From Streptomyces sp. NBC_01276 (GTDB lineage: Bacteria > Actinomycetota > Actinomycetes > Streptomycetales > Streptomycetaceae): a DNA stretch of 64,000 bases. This document shows positions 10,935-19,922 of the stretch, piece by piece. The notes beneath the pieces are model-generated. The model was not told the DNA's origin. It saw only the letters and a list, made by a program, of their open reading frames with translations, and did not search any database. Both the position numbers and the translations under genes were made by a program. The first letter of the stretch is position 1; each line of letters opens with the position of its first letter. The stretch covers positions 744,001 to 808,000 of the forward strand of contig NZ_CP108442.1 in the NCBI RefSeq assembly GCF_041435355.1. The letters run 5' to 3'.

Positions 10935-11927
10935 ATGAGCGACGGCAGAGGTGGACCGGACGTGCCGCGTCCGGAGAACGACGCGTCGGTCCCGTCCCAC
11001 GGGACCGCCCCGGACGTCGGCGGAGGGTTCACCGACCCGGCCCCGGGCGGGGACGGCATCATCGTCCAGGGAGGCCGCACGGCTTCCGGCTCGCCCGACC
11101 CGGCGCGGGCGATCGGCCCGAAGCAGGACGACCCGCGAGCCATCGGCCCCAAGCAGGACGACCCCCGGGCCATCGGCCCCAAGCAGGACGACCCCTGTTC
11201 GATCGGCAAGGGCATCATCGTCCAGGGCGGGCGCACCGAGCACCCGGACAAGAAGGCGCGTCAGAAGCGAGCCAAGAAGAAGACGAAGACCATGGCGCTG
11301 ATCATCGGCGGTGCCCTGGTGGTCGCCGCGGGCGGGGTCTTCGTCGGACAGCGGCTCGGCCACGACCCGGCCGTCCTCCAGCCCCAGGCGGTGGCCACGC
11401 CCTCCGGCGCCACGCCCTCCGGTGCCGCGTCGGCCGACGCGCCCGGCGGCGCCCCCGCCCCCACGACCTCCTCCGACAGCGGCGGCCCCGCTCCCGCCAC
11501 CGGCCCGAGCACCCCCGCCTCGAAGGCGGGCACACCGACGCCCGCCGCCTCCAACCCGCCCGCCCGCGGCGGCAACAGCCCCTCGCCGGCCCGTACGTCA
11601 CAGCCGCCGAAGCAGTCCGGCGCACCCGCCCCGGCCGCCCCGCCGGTCCTGTCACTGCGTCCGACCGGAGTCCAGGAGTACTGCGCGAACGGCGAGTGGC
11701 CGAACACCCTGGTGGTCCGCAACAGCGGTGGCGGCAGCCTCGTCTGGTCGGTCGGGCAGCTGCCCGCCGGGGTCACCGTCAGCGAGGAAGGCGGGTCCCT
11801 CGCCGCCGGCGCCTCACAGGTGATCACGCTGGGCGGCCGGGCCGAAGCCCCGCCCGCCAACGGCCGGTTCACCATCGGCTTCTCCGGCAACGGCGGCAGC
11901 GGCCGGGTGACCGTCACCTGCGCATGA
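10935..11927 (+). CDS. Single-pass membrane protein with 10-residue tandem repeat and extracellular BACON-like domain
   Basis: A 330-residue protein of unknown function. The cytoplasmic N-terminal part has three consecutive RAIGPKQDDP-type repeats (about residues 56-85; the last ends DDPCSIGKG), flanked by two copies of GIIVQGGRT. A Lys/Arg-rich stretch leads into one membrane helix (TMALIIGGALVVAAGGVFVG, about 119-138). A long Ala/Pro/Ser/Thr-rich linker follows, then a C-terminal beta-rich domain of about 90 residues (VRNSGGGSLVWSV, ITLGG) resembling BACON/Ig-like adhesion domains. Topology by the positive-inside rule puts the linker and domain outside. The ATG has a GGGGG site 10 nt upstream. 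It appears monocistronic. Confidence 0.75.
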   Translation: MSDGRGGPDVPRPENDASVPSHGTAPDVGGGFTDPAPGGDGIIVQGGRTASGSPDPARAIGPKQDDPRAIGPKQDDPRAIGPKQDDPCSIGKGIIVQGGRTEHPDKKARQKRAKKKTKTMALIIGGALVVAAGGVFVGQRLGHDPAVLQPQAVATPSGATPSGAASADAPGGAPAPTTSSDSGGPAPATGPSTPASKAGTPTPAASNPPARGGNSPSPARTSQPPKQSGAPAPAAPPVLSLRPTGVQEYCANGEWPNTLVVRNSGGGSLVWSVGQLPAGVTVSEEGGSLAAGASQVITLGGRAEAPPANGRFTIGFSGNGGSGRVTVTCA

Positions 11928-11983
11928 CGTGAGGGGCCGCGGCCGGGGCCCGCGCCGGAACCGGTTCCCGCCCGGGTCTGGCG

Positions 11984-12006
11984 TGAAGCAATGAATCACT
12001 GCTTCA
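11984..12006. promoter_or_regulatory. Palindromic operator ahead of TetR gene
   Basis: TGAAGCA (11984-11990) and TGCTTCA (12000-12006) form a perfect 7-bp inverted repeat around 9 nt, ending 9 nt before the TetR start codon. The local AT-rich tract could hold the promoter. The position implies autoregulation by the TetR protein and control of the coupled AidB-like gene. Confidence 0.6.
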
Positions 12007-12015
12007 ATCCTTCCC

Positions 12016-12630
12016 ATGCCCTACCGCCGACCGCCCGCCGTGCAGGCCCGCCTCGACGCCCGCCGCGACCGGGTCCTGGAAGCCGCCGTCCGCCTGCTCT
12101 CCCGGGAGGGGTACGCCGGCTGCTCCGTCGCCGCGATCGCGGCTGAGGCCGGTATCTCCACCGGGAGCGTCTACCAGTCGTTCTCCGGCAAGTCCGAGCT
12201 CGCCGCCGCCCTCTTCCGGACCCTCGTGGCACGGGAGGTGGAGGCGGTGACCGCCGCCGCGGACCGGCCAGGGACCGCCGCCGAGCGGGTGGCCGCGGCC
12301 GTCGAGACCTTCGCCTCGCGGGCGCTCCAGGCACCCCGGCGGGCCTTCGCCCTGTTGGCGGAGCCCGCGGATCCGGCCGTCGACACCGAACGCCTCGTCT
12401 TCCGGCGGGCGTTCCGCGACGTGTTCGCCCGACAGGTCGCCGCGGGCGTGGCCGTCGGCGAACTGCCTCCGCAGGCGCCCGAACTCACGGCCGCCGCGCT
12501 GGTCGGGGCGATCGCCGAAGCGCTCGTCGGGCCGCTCGCCGACGGCGACGCGGCCCCGGGCGAGATCATCCCCGGCCTGACCACCTTCACCCTGCGTGCC
12601 CTTGGAGGACACGATGCCGCAGACGCATGA
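12016..12630 (+). CDS. TetR family regulator of the AidB-like gene
   Basis: A 204-residue TetR protein with its helix-turn-helix at about residues 33-54 (SVAAIAAEAGISTGSVYQSF). The C-terminal domain is Ala-rich and contains ALVGAIAEALVGPL near the end. No Shine-Dalgarno sequence precedes ATG 12016, and the likely operator ends only 9 nt upstream, so translation may be leaderless. It overlaps the acyl-CoA dehydrogenase-like gene by 17 nt; coupling suggests that this regulator controls its own operon. Confidence 0.85.
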   Translation: MPYRRPPAVQARLDARRDRVLEAAVRLLSREGYAGCSVAAIAAEAGISTGSVYQSFSGKSELAAALFRTLVAREVEAVTAAADRPGTAAERVAAAVETFASRALQAPRRAFALLAEPADPAVDTERLVFRRAFRDVFARQVAAGVAVGELPPQAPELTAAALVGAIAEALVGPLADGDAAPGEIIPGLTTFTLRALGGHDAADA

Positions 12631-14248
12631 GGTCACCAACCAGGTACCCCCGCACCACGGTTACGACGCCGCCGCGGACCCGGCCCTGCTGGAGGCCCTC
12701 GACCGCGAGGGAGCCGGCCGGGCCGCGCCGGAGCTGCACCGCCTCGGCGTCCTCGCCGGCTCGGAGCAGGCGGCGGAGTGGGGGCGGCTGGCCAACGAGA
12801 ACGAGCCCGTCCTGCACACCCACGACCGCTACGGCCACCGGGTCGACGAGGTCGAGTTCCACCCGTACTGGCACGAGCTGATGCGCACCGCCGTCTCGCA
12901 CGGGCTGCACGCGGCCCCCTGGACTCAGGACGAACCGGGCGCGCACGTCGCCCGCGCAGCGAAGTTCATCGTCTGGAGCCAGGTCGAGGCGGGCCACACC
13001 TGTCCGGTCTCCATGACGTACGCCGCCGTCCCGGCACTGCGCGCCGCGCCCGACCTGGCCGGGTGGCTGGAGCCGCTGCTGGCGTCCCGCACGTACGACT
13101 TCGGGCTGCGCCGGCCCGACACCAAGCGCGGGCTGATCGCCGGCATGTCGATGACCGAGAAGCAGGGCGGCTCGGACGTCCGCGCCAACACCACGACCGC
13201 CGTACCGGCCGGGGACGGAACGTACCGGCTGACCGGGCACAAGTGGTTCACCTCGGCACCCATGTCGGACGTCTTCCTGACCCTGGCGCAGGCCCCGGGA
13301 GGACTGTCCTGTTTCCTGCTGCCCCGGGTCCTGCCCGACGGCACGCGCAACCGGCTGCTGCTCCAGCGCCTCAAGGACAAGCTGGGCAACCGCTCCAACG
13401 CCTCCTCCGAGATCGAGTACGACGGGGCGTTCGGCTGGCTGGTGGGCGAGGAGGGGCGCGGGGTCGCGACCATCATCGAGATGGTCAACACGACCCGCCT
13501 CGACTGCGTCCTGGGCGGGGCCTCCGGGATGCGGCTCGGTCTGATCCGGGCCGTCCACCACGCCACCCACCGGCGGGCGTTCGGCAAGGCCCTCATCGAC
13601 CAGCCCCTGATGCGCAACGTCCTGGCCGACCTGGCCCTCGAATCCGAGGCCGCGACGGCCGTCGCCATGCGCCTGGCGGGGGCCACCGACCGGGTCGCGC
13701 GCGGGGACTCGGACGAGGCGCTGCTGCGCCGGCTGGGCCTGGCCGTGACGAAGTACTGGGTGTGCAAGCGCGCCCCCGGGCACGCCGCCGAAGCCCTCGA
13801 ATGCCTGGGCGGCAACGGCTACGTCGAGGAGTCGGGCATGCCGCGCCTGTACCGGGAGGCGCCGCTCTCGTCCATCTGGGAGGGCTCGGGGAACGTCGCC
13901 GCTCTGGACTCGCTGCGCGCCATGGCGCGCCAGCCGGAGACCGTCGAGGCCTTCTTCGCCGAGGTGGGCCGGGCGGCCGGCGCCGACCGGCACCTGGACG
14001 CGGCGGTGGCCGGGCTCCACAAGCAGCTCGCCGATCCCGCCGAGGCCGAATACCGGGCCCGGCAGCTGACCGAGACCATGGCCCTGGCCCTCCAGGCCTC
14101 GCTGCTGCTGCGGCACGCCCCGGCCGCGGTCGCCGACGCCTTCTGCGCGTCCCGGCTGGGGGGCGAGCACGGCGGCGCGTACGGCACCCTCCCGACGGGA
14201 GTCGACACCGAGGCCGTCCTCGCGCGGGCGGTGACGGCCGCCGTGTGA
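12614..14248 (+). CDS. aidB: AidB-like acyl-CoA dehydrogenase family protein
   Basis: A 544-residue flavoprotein of the AidB branch of acyl-CoA dehydrogenases (DNA-alkylation response). Visible hallmarks are MSMTEKQGGSDVR (about residues 179-191), TGHKWFTSAP, the RRAFGKALIDQPLMRNVLAD helix near 325, and the C-terminal signature CLGGNGYVEESGMPRLYREA followed by IWEGSGNV. The length matches AidB (about 540) rather than ordinary dehydrogenases (about 380). GGAGGA at 12604-12609 supports ATG 12614. AidB binds FAD and DNA in E. coli; its enzymatic substrate is unsettled. Here it is co-transcribed with a TetR regulator. Confidence 0.85.
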   Translation: MPQTHEVTNQVPPHHGYDAAADPALLEALDREGAGRAAPELHRLGVLAGSEQAAEWGRLANENEPVLHTHDRYGHRVDEVEFHPYWHELMRTAVSHGLHAAPWTQDEPGAHVARAAKFIVWSQVEAGHTCPVSMTYAAVPALRAAPDLAGWLEPLLASRTYDFGLRRPDTKRGLIAGMSMTEKQGGSDVRANTTTAVPAGDGTYRLTGHKWFTSAPMSDVFLTLAQAPGGLSCFLLPRVLPDGTRNRLLLQRLKDKLGNRSNASSEIEYDGAFGWLVGEEGRGVATIIEMVNTTRLDCVLGGASGMRLGLIRAVHHATHRRAFGKALIDQPLMRNVLADLALESEAATAVAMRLAGATDRVARGDSDEALLRRLGLAVTKYWVCKRAPGHAAEALECLGGNGYVEESGMPRLYREAPLSSIWEGSGNVAALDSLRAMARQPETVEAFFAEVGRAAGADRHLDAAVAGLHKQLADPAEAEYRARQLTETMALALQASLLLRHAPAAVADAFCASRLGGEHGGAYGTLPTGVDTEAVLARAVTAAV

Positions 14249-14450
14249 GCCGGGGGCCGGCCCGGGGCCGGAAGCCGGTGGCCGGCTCGGCCTTGAGCTC
14301 CCGGTGGCGAAGAGGTGGTACTTCGCCTCGCCCTTTCCGTGGTGCATCCAATCGACTCGCCACTGCAACCGGGGCACCCTCCCGGAACGTCTGGGCCGCT
14401 GACGGCAGGCAGCCGGGGCGCGGCGGCGGGCGACGGAACGGGGACGGGAC
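14249..14450. other. Gap between AidB-like and subtilisin genes
   Basis: This 202-nt gap holds GC-rich repeats just after the AidB-like gene that could form a terminator, and a small inverted repeat GGCGAAG (14306-14312) / CTTCGCC (14321-14327). No gene is seen. The inverted repeat could be an operator for the protease gene, but nothing else supports that. Confidence 0.35.
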
Positions 14451-15614
14451 ATGAGACGGGCGTACGGCAACACGATGCTGGTCACCGCCGTGGCGGCGGC
14501 ACTGGGACTCTCGGCCTGCACCCCGTCCGGGGAGCCCGGCTCCGGGGCGCCCGCACGGCCCACCGGCGGATCCGGGACCGCTCAGGCGTCCCCCTCCGCC
14601 CACGCGCCGGGCACCGGCGGCCCGTCCGGGGCTCCGCACCCGACGTCCCACCCCTCGGGAGCCACCCCGGGAAGCCCCGCGCCCTCGGGGCACGCGGGCG
14701 GGTCCCCCCTCGTGCGTACGGGTGTCCCGTGGAACCTGGACCGGCTCGACCAGCGCACCCGCCCCCTCGACGGCCGCTTCACGACGGGCACCGACGGCCG
14801 CGGGGTCCACGTCTACGTGCTGGACACCGGCATGGACCTCAAGCAGCCCGAGTTCACCGGACGCGCCACTCCCGGCGCCGACTTCATCGGGGTCCCGGAC
14901 GAGGGCGACTGCTACGGCGGGGACGGACTGGGCCACGGCACGTTCGTGGCCGGCATCATCGGCGGCCGTACCTACGGGGTCGCCCCCAAGGCCGAACTCG
15001 TACGCGTCCAGGCCATCGGCTGCGAAGAGGGCGGCAGCAGCGGGCCGGGCAAGGACAGCCCGCCGGCGGGCGAGACCTCCGTCATCAAGGCCGTCGAGTG
15101 GGTGACCGCCCACGCCCGGCGCCCGGCCGTGGTCAACATGTCCCTCAACCTCAAGACCCGCTCGCCGGCGCTCGACGCCGCCGTGCAGCACCTGGTCGAG
15201 TCCGGGATCCCGGTCGTCGTCGCGGCGGGCAACTTCAACGACGACGCCTGCGGACACTCGCCGGCCGGCGCCCACGGCGCCATCGTCGTGGCCGCCTCCA
15301 CCGCCGACGACCGCCACTGGCGGGACACCGAGGGCTTCGGCTCCGGGTACGGATCCTGCGTGGACCTGTACGCCCCCGGGGACAAGGTCACCTCCGCGGT
15401 GGCGGGCGGCAGCGGTACCGCCACCAGCGACTCCGCCGCCACCTCGTGGGCCACCCCGCACGTAACGGGCGCGGTGGCCCTCTACCTCTCGGCGCACCCC
15501 GGAGCCACACCCGCCCAGGTGCGCACCTGGGTCACCCAGCAGGCCACCCGGGACGCCCTGACGGCCGTCCCACCGGGAACCCCCAACCGGCTCCTGAACA
15601 CCTCCGCCCTCTAG
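14451..15614 (+). CDS. Subtilisin-like (S8) serine protease, predicted lipoprotein
   Basis: A 387-residue exported protease. The N-terminus is a lipoprotein signal with lipobox LSAC and Cys23 as the acylated residue. A Pro/Gly/Ser/Thr-rich linker of about 60 residues leads into the S8 domain. The catalytic triad is present: Asp125 (VLDTGMD), His162 (GLGHGTFVAGII) and Ser332 in AATSWATPHV, where the family usually has GTSMATPHV. The Trp replacing Met is unusual but harmless to the triad. It would act anchored on the outer face of the membrane. The stop overlaps the ribosome binding site of the next gene (TAGGAGC), so the two are coupled. Confidence 0.9.
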   Translation: MRRAYGNTMLVTAVAAALGLSACTPSGEPGSGAPARPTGGSGTAQASPSAHAPGTGGPSGAPHPTSHPSGATPGSPAPSGHAGGSPLVRTGVPWNLDRLDQRTRPLDGRFTTGTDGRGVHVYVLDTGMDLKQPEFTGRATPGADFIGVPDEGDCYGGDGLGHGTFVAGIIGGRTYGVAPKAELVRVQAIGCEEGGSSGPGKDSPPAGETSVIKAVEWVTAHARRPAVVNMSLNLKTRSPALDAAVQHLVESGIPVVVAAGNFNDDACGHSPAGAHGAIVVAASTADDRHWRDTEGFGSGYGSCVDLYAPGDKVTSAVAGGSGTATSDSAATSWATPHVTGAVALYLSAHPGATPAQVRTWVTQQATRDALTAVPPGTPNRLLNTSAL

Positions 15615-15623
15615 GAGCGAACC

Positions 15624-16241
15624 ATGACCTCCGTCCTCACCAGCACCTCCGGGTACGCCGAGGCCTCCGACGCACTCGCCGAGCAGTACGAGAGCGTGAC
15701 GTTCGAGGACGTGCACGCGGGTGTACTGCACCTGCTGCCGCCCCCCGGCGCCCGGGTCCTCGACATCGGCGCCGGCACCGGCCGGGACGCGTCGGCGCTG
15801 ACGGCGCTGGGCCACACCGTGGTCGCCGTGGAGCCGACCGACGAACTCCGCGCCCACGCCCGGCGGATCCACGCCGCCGACCCGATCACCTGGCTCGACG
15901 ACGCGCTGCCGGACCTCACGGCAACGGACCGGCACGGCCCGTACGACCTGATCGTCATCTCGGCGGTCTGGATGCACCTCACCGCCCCCGAACGGGAACG
16001 GTCGATGGCCCGCGTCGCCGCGCTGCTGGCCCCGGGCGGTCTGCTGGTCCTCTCGCTCCGGCACGGCCCGGTGCCGGCGGGGCGGCGGATGTTCGAGGTC
16101 ACGGCGGCGGAAACGATCGCACTGGCCGGGTCCCGGGGGCTGGCCTGCGTCCGCCACGGGGACAGCGCGGACCCGCTCGACCGGGGCGGCGTGCACTGGA
16201 GCGACCTCGCCTTCACCAAGGGCGACGACGAAGAGTCCTGA
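15624..16241 (+). CDS. Class I SAM-dependent methyltransferase
   Basis: A 205-residue methyltransferase with motif I VLDIGAGTGRDAS at about residues 45-57, an acidic end to strand 2 (VVAVEPTDE), and post-motif LLAPGGLLVLSLRHGP. The substrate is unknown. It starts 9 nt after the protease gene; AGGAGCG overlaps that gene's stop. It is followed 23 nt on by the convergent ppk2 gene. Confidence 0.85.
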   Translation: MTSVLTSTSGYAEASDALAEQYESVTFEDVHAGVLHLLPPPGARVLDIGAGTGRDASALTALGHTVVAVEPTDELRAHARRIHAADPITWLDDALPDLTATDRHGPYDLIVISAVWMHLTAPERERSMARVAALLAPGGLLVLSLRHGPVPAGRRMFEVTAAETIALAGSRGLACVRHGDSADPLDRGGVHWSDLAFTKGDDEES

Positions 16242-16264
16242 CGGGACCGGGATCCCGCTGCGGC

Positions 16265-17059
16265 TCACTCCTTGCCGAGTGTGGCCGCGTGATCGGGCAC
16301 GACGGTCCGGAGCTCCTTGGGCGGCCTCTCGTATCCCGTCGACGGGGGCCGGGACGGCAGCACGAGCGAGGGTACGACCACGTCCCCGTAGGGGACCGAG
16401 GACAGCAGGTGGGCGATCATGTTGACCCTCGCGCTGCGCTTGTCGTCGCTCTCGACCACGTACCACGGGGCGTCCGCCGTGTCCGTGTGGACCAGCATGT
16501 CGTCCTTGGCCCGCGAGTACGCCTCCCAGTGCGTGAGCGACTCCAGGTCCATCGGGGAGAGCTTCCAGCGCCGCAACGGATCCTCCGCCCGGCGGCGGAA
16601 CCGTTCCTCCTGCACCGTGTCGCTGACGGAGAACCAGTACTTGCGGAGCAGGATCCCCTCTTCGACCAGCATCCGCTCGAAGACCGGACACTGCCGCAGG
16701 AAGAGCCGGTGCTCCGCGGGCGTGCAGAAGCCCATGACGTGCTCGACTCCGGCGCGGTTGTACCAGCTGCGGTCGAACAGGACGATCTCCCCGGCGGCCG
16801 GCAGGTGCGCCACGTACCGCTGGAAGTACCACTGCGTGCGCTCCCGCTCCGTCGGCTTCGGAAGGGCCGCGATACGTGCCACGCGGGGGTTGAGGTGTTC
16901 GGCGACACGTTTGATCGTGCCGCCCTTGCCCGCCGCGTCGCGCCCCTCGAAGACGACGACCAGTCGGGCGCCCTCCTCGCGCACCCATTCCTGGAGCCTG
17001 ACCAGCTCCGTCTGGAGCCGTAGCAGTTCGGCCTCGTAGACCGCCTTGCCGAGTCCCAT
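16265..17059 (-). CDS. ppk2: Polyphosphate kinase 2 family protein
   Basis: A 264-residue PPK2-family kinase, which moves phosphate between polyphosphate and nucleotides. Walker A is GRDAAGKGG (residues 39-47); the lid and Walker B region has EIVLFDRSWYNRAGVEHVMG (about 93-112), followed by FRRRAEDPLRRWKLSPMD. Such one-domain enzymes usually make ADP or GTP/ATP from polyphosphate. ATG 17059 was chosen for its upstream GAGAGG; a GTG at 17107 would add 16 residues. It is divergent from the DosS-like kinase gene, which suits a stress or energy role, but no shared operator was identified. Confidence 0.9.
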   Translation of the reverse strand: MGLGKAVYEAELLRLQTELVRLQEWVREEGARLVVVFEGRDAAGKGGTIKRVAEHLNPRVARIAALPKPTERERTQWYFQRYVAHLPAAGEIVLFDRSWYNRAGVEHVMGFCTPAEHRLFLRQCPVFERMLVEEGILLRKYWFSVSDTVQEERFRRRAEDPLRRWKLSPMDLESLTHWEAYSRAKDDMLVHTDTADAPWYVVESDDKRSARVNMIAHLLSSVPYGDVVVPSLVLPSRPPSTGYERPPKELRTVVPDHAATLGKE

Positions 17060-17203
17060 TACCGTCCTCTCCCCATCGTCGTCGGACACTTCGATCAACT
17101 CAGTCACGGCCGGCGTCCACGCGCAACGATGTCCCCCGGGCCCCGGCGTGTCGATACGCTGGCCGCGGGTCGGGGCATCGGGCGGCAGCCGGAGGGGAAA
17201 CGA

Positions 17204-18928
17204 GTGGGTGTGGGGAATCCGTTGACGCAGGTACCCAGGATGCGACTGGACGAGCTGCTGGACGAGCTCCAGGTCCGCATCGACGAGGTGCGCGGTACCC
17301 GCGACCGGGTGCACAGCCTGTTGGAGGCCGTCGTGTCGGTGGGGCGGGAGCTGGACCTCGCCCAGGTGCTCCGGCGCATCGTGGAGGCGGCCGCGCTGCT
17401 GGTCGACGCCGAGTACGGCGCCCTGGGCGTCATCGGCCCCGACGGCCGCACGCTCGCCCAGTTCCTGACCGTGGGGCTCACCGACGCGGAGATCGCCGAC
17501 ATCGGTCCCCTGCCGGCCGGTCACGGCCTGCTCGGCGAGGTCATCCACCACCCGGAGCCCCTGCGGCTGACCGATCTCGGAGCGCACTCCTCCTCGCACG
17601 GGTTCCCGGCCCATCACCCGCCCATGCGCACGTTCCTCGGCGTGCCGATCCGGGTCCGTGACGAGGTGTTCGGAAACCTCTATCTGACCGACAAGCGGGG
17701 CGGGGTCGACTTCGACACCGAGGACGAGACCGTGATCTCCACCCTCTCCGTGGCGGCGGGCGTGGCGATCGACAACGCGCGGCTCTACGAGGGCGCGCAG
17801 CGCCAGCAGTTGTGGCTCAGGGCCAACGCGGAGATCACCGAGAGCCTGCTGTCCGGCAGTTCGCGCCCGGCGGTGCTGGAGCTCATCGCCCGCCGCGCCC
17901 AGGAGATCACCGGGGCGCGGCTCGCGAACATCGCCGTGCCGGTGGACGGCGTCGACGGTCTGGTCGTGGAGTTCGCCGCCGGCGTGGACAGGGCCGCGTG
18001 GCAGGGCCTCGTCGTGCCCTTCGACGGCACGCTCTCCGGAGCCGCGCACCGGGCGGGCAAGCCCGTGACGGCCATGCAGGCCTCGGGCGACGGGCGCTAC
18101 CCGGCCGAGGACCGGATACGGGGGCGGGACGGGCTCGGACCTGCCGTCGCGGTGCCGTTGGGCACTGCGGGCGGGGAGAGCCGGGGCGTCCTGCTGCTCT
18201 CGCGCTCGGCGGGCGATCCGGCGTTCGGCGAGGGTGAGCTGGAGCCGATCGTCGCCTTCGCGGGTCAGGCGGCGATCGCTCTGGAGCTGGCGGAACGGCG
18301 TCGGGACGCCGAGCAGATAGCACTGCTGGAGGAACGCGACCGGATCGCCCGCGACCTGCACGATCTGGCCATCCAGCGGCTCTTCGCCACCGGCATGACC
18401 CTGCAGAGCGCCGCCCGGCTGGTGGAGCACGAAGGGGCTGCCGAGCGGGTCGGCCGGGCGGTCGACGACCTGGACGAGACCATCAAGATCATCCGCTCGA
18501 CGATCTTCGGGCTCCGCACCAAGGACCGCGAGAGCGGCCCCGGGCTGCGGGCCCGCGCCGCCCGGGCCGTCGGCGACGCGGCGACCTCCCTGGGCCATCC
18601 CCCTCGCCTGAGCATGGAGGGGCTCCTCGACACCGACGTACCCGTACAGATCGCCGATCACGTGGTGGCGGCGCTGGGCGAGCTCCTCAGCAACGCGGCC
18701 CGCCACGCGCGGGCGACCCGGGTCGGCGTGACCCTCAAGGCCGGACGGGGCGAGATCGTACTGACCGTCTCGGACAACGGCACGGGCATTCCCGCGCAGG
18801 GTCGCAGGAGCGGGCTGCGCAACCTCGACGAGCGGGCACGGAGCTCGGGCGGGACCTTCACCGTGGAGACTCCCGAGGAGGGCGGCAGCAGGCTGGTGTG
18901 GCGGGCGCCGCTTCCCGGCAGCGGCTGA
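17204..18928 (+). CDS. DosS/DevS-like GAF-domain sensor histidine kinase (copy A)
   Basis: A 574-residue soluble sensor kinase. An N-terminal helix ([20 protein letters not shown]) precedes GAF domain 1 (about 45-195), GAF domain 2 (about 215-355), a HisKA_3 dimerisation helix with phospho-acceptor His386 in [13 protein letters not shown], and an HATPase domain (NAARHARATR, DNGTGIP). GAF1 has His137-His138 in [15 protein letters not shown]; the corresponding region of mycobacterial DosS carries the haem-binding His, so oxygen or redox sensing is plausible. GGAGGGG at 17191-17197 supports GTG 17204. It is a close paralogue of the kinase at 59179. Its likely partner is the regulator at 20086. 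Confidence 0.9.
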   Translation: MGVGNPLTQVPRMRLDELLDELQVRIDEVRGTRDRVHSLLEAVVSVGRELDLAQVLRRIVEAAALLVDAEYGALGVIGPDGRTLAQFLTVGLTDAEIADIGPLPAGHGLLGEVIHHPEPLRLTDLGAHSSSHGFPAHHPPMRTFLGVPIRVRDEVFGNLYLTDKRGGVDFDTEDETVISTLSVAAGVAIDNARLYEGAQRQQLWLRANAEITESLLSGSSRPAVLELIARRAQEITGARLANIAVPVDGVDGLVVEFAAGVDRAAWQGLVVPFDGTLSGAAHRAGKPVTAMQASGDGRYPAEDRIRGRDGLGPAVAVPLGTAGGESRGVLLLSRSAGDPAFGEGELEPIVAFAGQAAIALELAERRRDAEQIALLEERDRIARDLHDLAIQRLFATGMTLQSAARLVEHEGAAERVGRAVDDLDETIKIIRSTIFGLRTKDRESGPGLRARAARAVGDAATSLGHPPRLSMEGLLDTDVPVQIADHVVAALGELLSNAARHARATRVGVTLKAGRGEIVLTVSDNGTGIPAQGRRSGLRNLDERARSSGGTFTVETPEEGGSRLVWRAPLPGSG

Positions 18929-18944
18929 GGAAGGCGGCACCGGG

Positions 18945-19430
18945 TCAGCGGCGGACCATCAGGGCGGGTGGCGGCGGTGCGGCCTCCAGGCGGAAGCCCG
19001 TGACGAGATCCGGGCGGATCCGCAGGGCGCCGGTCATCGGCCGTCCCACCCAGGGGCGCAGCAGGTCCGCGTACCGCTCGGCGTCGGCCACCGGTCGCGC
19101 GTAGCCGGTGACGACCACGCTCCAGCCGAGATGCGTGTCGGGATCGATGACGTCCGCCTCGTAGGCCACCACCACGCCGGGGGCGGCGGCGGGTTCCGCG
19201 AGGGAGGCCAGTGCCCCGCCTTCGTGGATCCGGACGATGACGTCCTCGCCCTCGACGAGGTGGTTCACCGCTCGAACGGCGGGCAGCGCGTGCCGCGTGA
19301 AGACGATGCGTCCCAGCGACACCGTGGCGAGGAGCCCGAGGGCCTCCGCCCTGTCCAGCTCCCGCATGTGCCGGGCGGCCGTGGTACCGGCGGTCCGGCC
19401 GGCGGGCCGGCGCATGCCTTCCCGATCCAT
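18945..19430 (-). CDS. PNPOx-fold flavin-binding protein (copy A)
   Basis: A 161-residue protein of the pyridoxamine 5'-phosphate oxidase-like split-barrel family, recognised by LGLLATVSLGRIVFTRHALP, AVNHLVEG and the C-terminal ALRIRPDLVTGFRLE. Family members bind FMN or F420, but the substrate is unknown. ATG 19430 has GAAGG 9 nt upstream; ATG 19415 is possible. A paralogue lies at 62772. It is downstream of a STAS gene on the minus strand and faces the end of the sensor kinase. Mycobacterial relatives belong to the hypoxia response, which fits the neighbours. Confidence 0.83.
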   Translation of the reverse strand: MDREGMRRPAGRTAGTTAARHMRELDRAEALGLLATVSLGRIVFTRHALPAVRAVNHLVEGEDVIVRIHEGGALASLAEPAAAPGVVVAYEADVIDPDTHLGWSVVVTGYARPVADAERYADLLRPWVGRPMTGALRIRPDLVTGFRLEAAPPPPALMVRR

Positions 19431-19486
19431 GACGGGCGCCTTCGTCCGTTCCCGCTCGGCCCTTCCCGCTCCGACCGGCTCCGCGA

Positions 19487-19813
19487 TCACGAGACGACGA
19501 ACTTCAGGTCGTGGTCGGCGGCGAGCACCCGCATCGACTTGACCACCAGGGGTGGGACGTCGCACAGGAGGAGCCGCGTTCCCGCCGTACGGCAGTGGCG
19601 GTCGAGACGGGTCAGGAGGTCGATGCCCGCGCTGTCGCAGAAGGAGAGGCCGCACAGGTCCAGGACGATGTTCCGGTGGCCGGACGCGGCGAGTTCGCGC
19701 AGGCGTGGCCCCACGTGCCCGGCCGTGTAGAAGTCGAGCTCTCCGGCCAGGGACATCCGCAGACCGCGGTCGTCCCGGGCCACGGTCTTCAGGTCGATCA
19801 AGGCGGTCGTCAT
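19487..19813 (-). CDS. STAS domain anti-sigma factor antagonist
   Basis: A 108-residue single STAS domain similar to SpoIIAA/RsbV/BldG-type antagonists. The phosphorylatable Ser lies in LSFCDSAGIDLL (about residues 55-66). Such proteins release a sigma factor from its anti-sigma kinase when unphosphorylated. GGAGGA just before the ATG gives a strong start. It lies 56 nt ahead of the PNPOx gene on the same strand and is divergent from the DosR-like regulator across a 272-nt gap with palindromic boxes. No anti-sigma factor is encoded nearby, so the partner is elsewhere. Confidence 0.85.
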   Translation of the reverse strand: MTTALIDLKTVARDDRGLRMSLAGELDFYTAGHVGPRLRELAASGHRNIVLDLCGLSFCDSAGIDLLTRLDRHCRTAGTRLLLCDVPPLVVKSMRVLAADHDLKFVVS

Positions 19814-19922
19814 GACGTCCTCCGCGCTGCCTGCGGCTCCGTGGAGTCGCGCCGTTCCCCGTACCCCGTCAGTCCATCCGGTGCCACCCGCGCCCGGAAA
19901 GGCCCGGCAGGCCCTCGGGGCA

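Noticed and set aside
13593..16988. A minus-strand open frame of over 1100 codons across four genes
   Set aside because: Only its last part shares sequence space with ppk2, and that is in another frame; the rest mirrors well-supported plus-strand genes.
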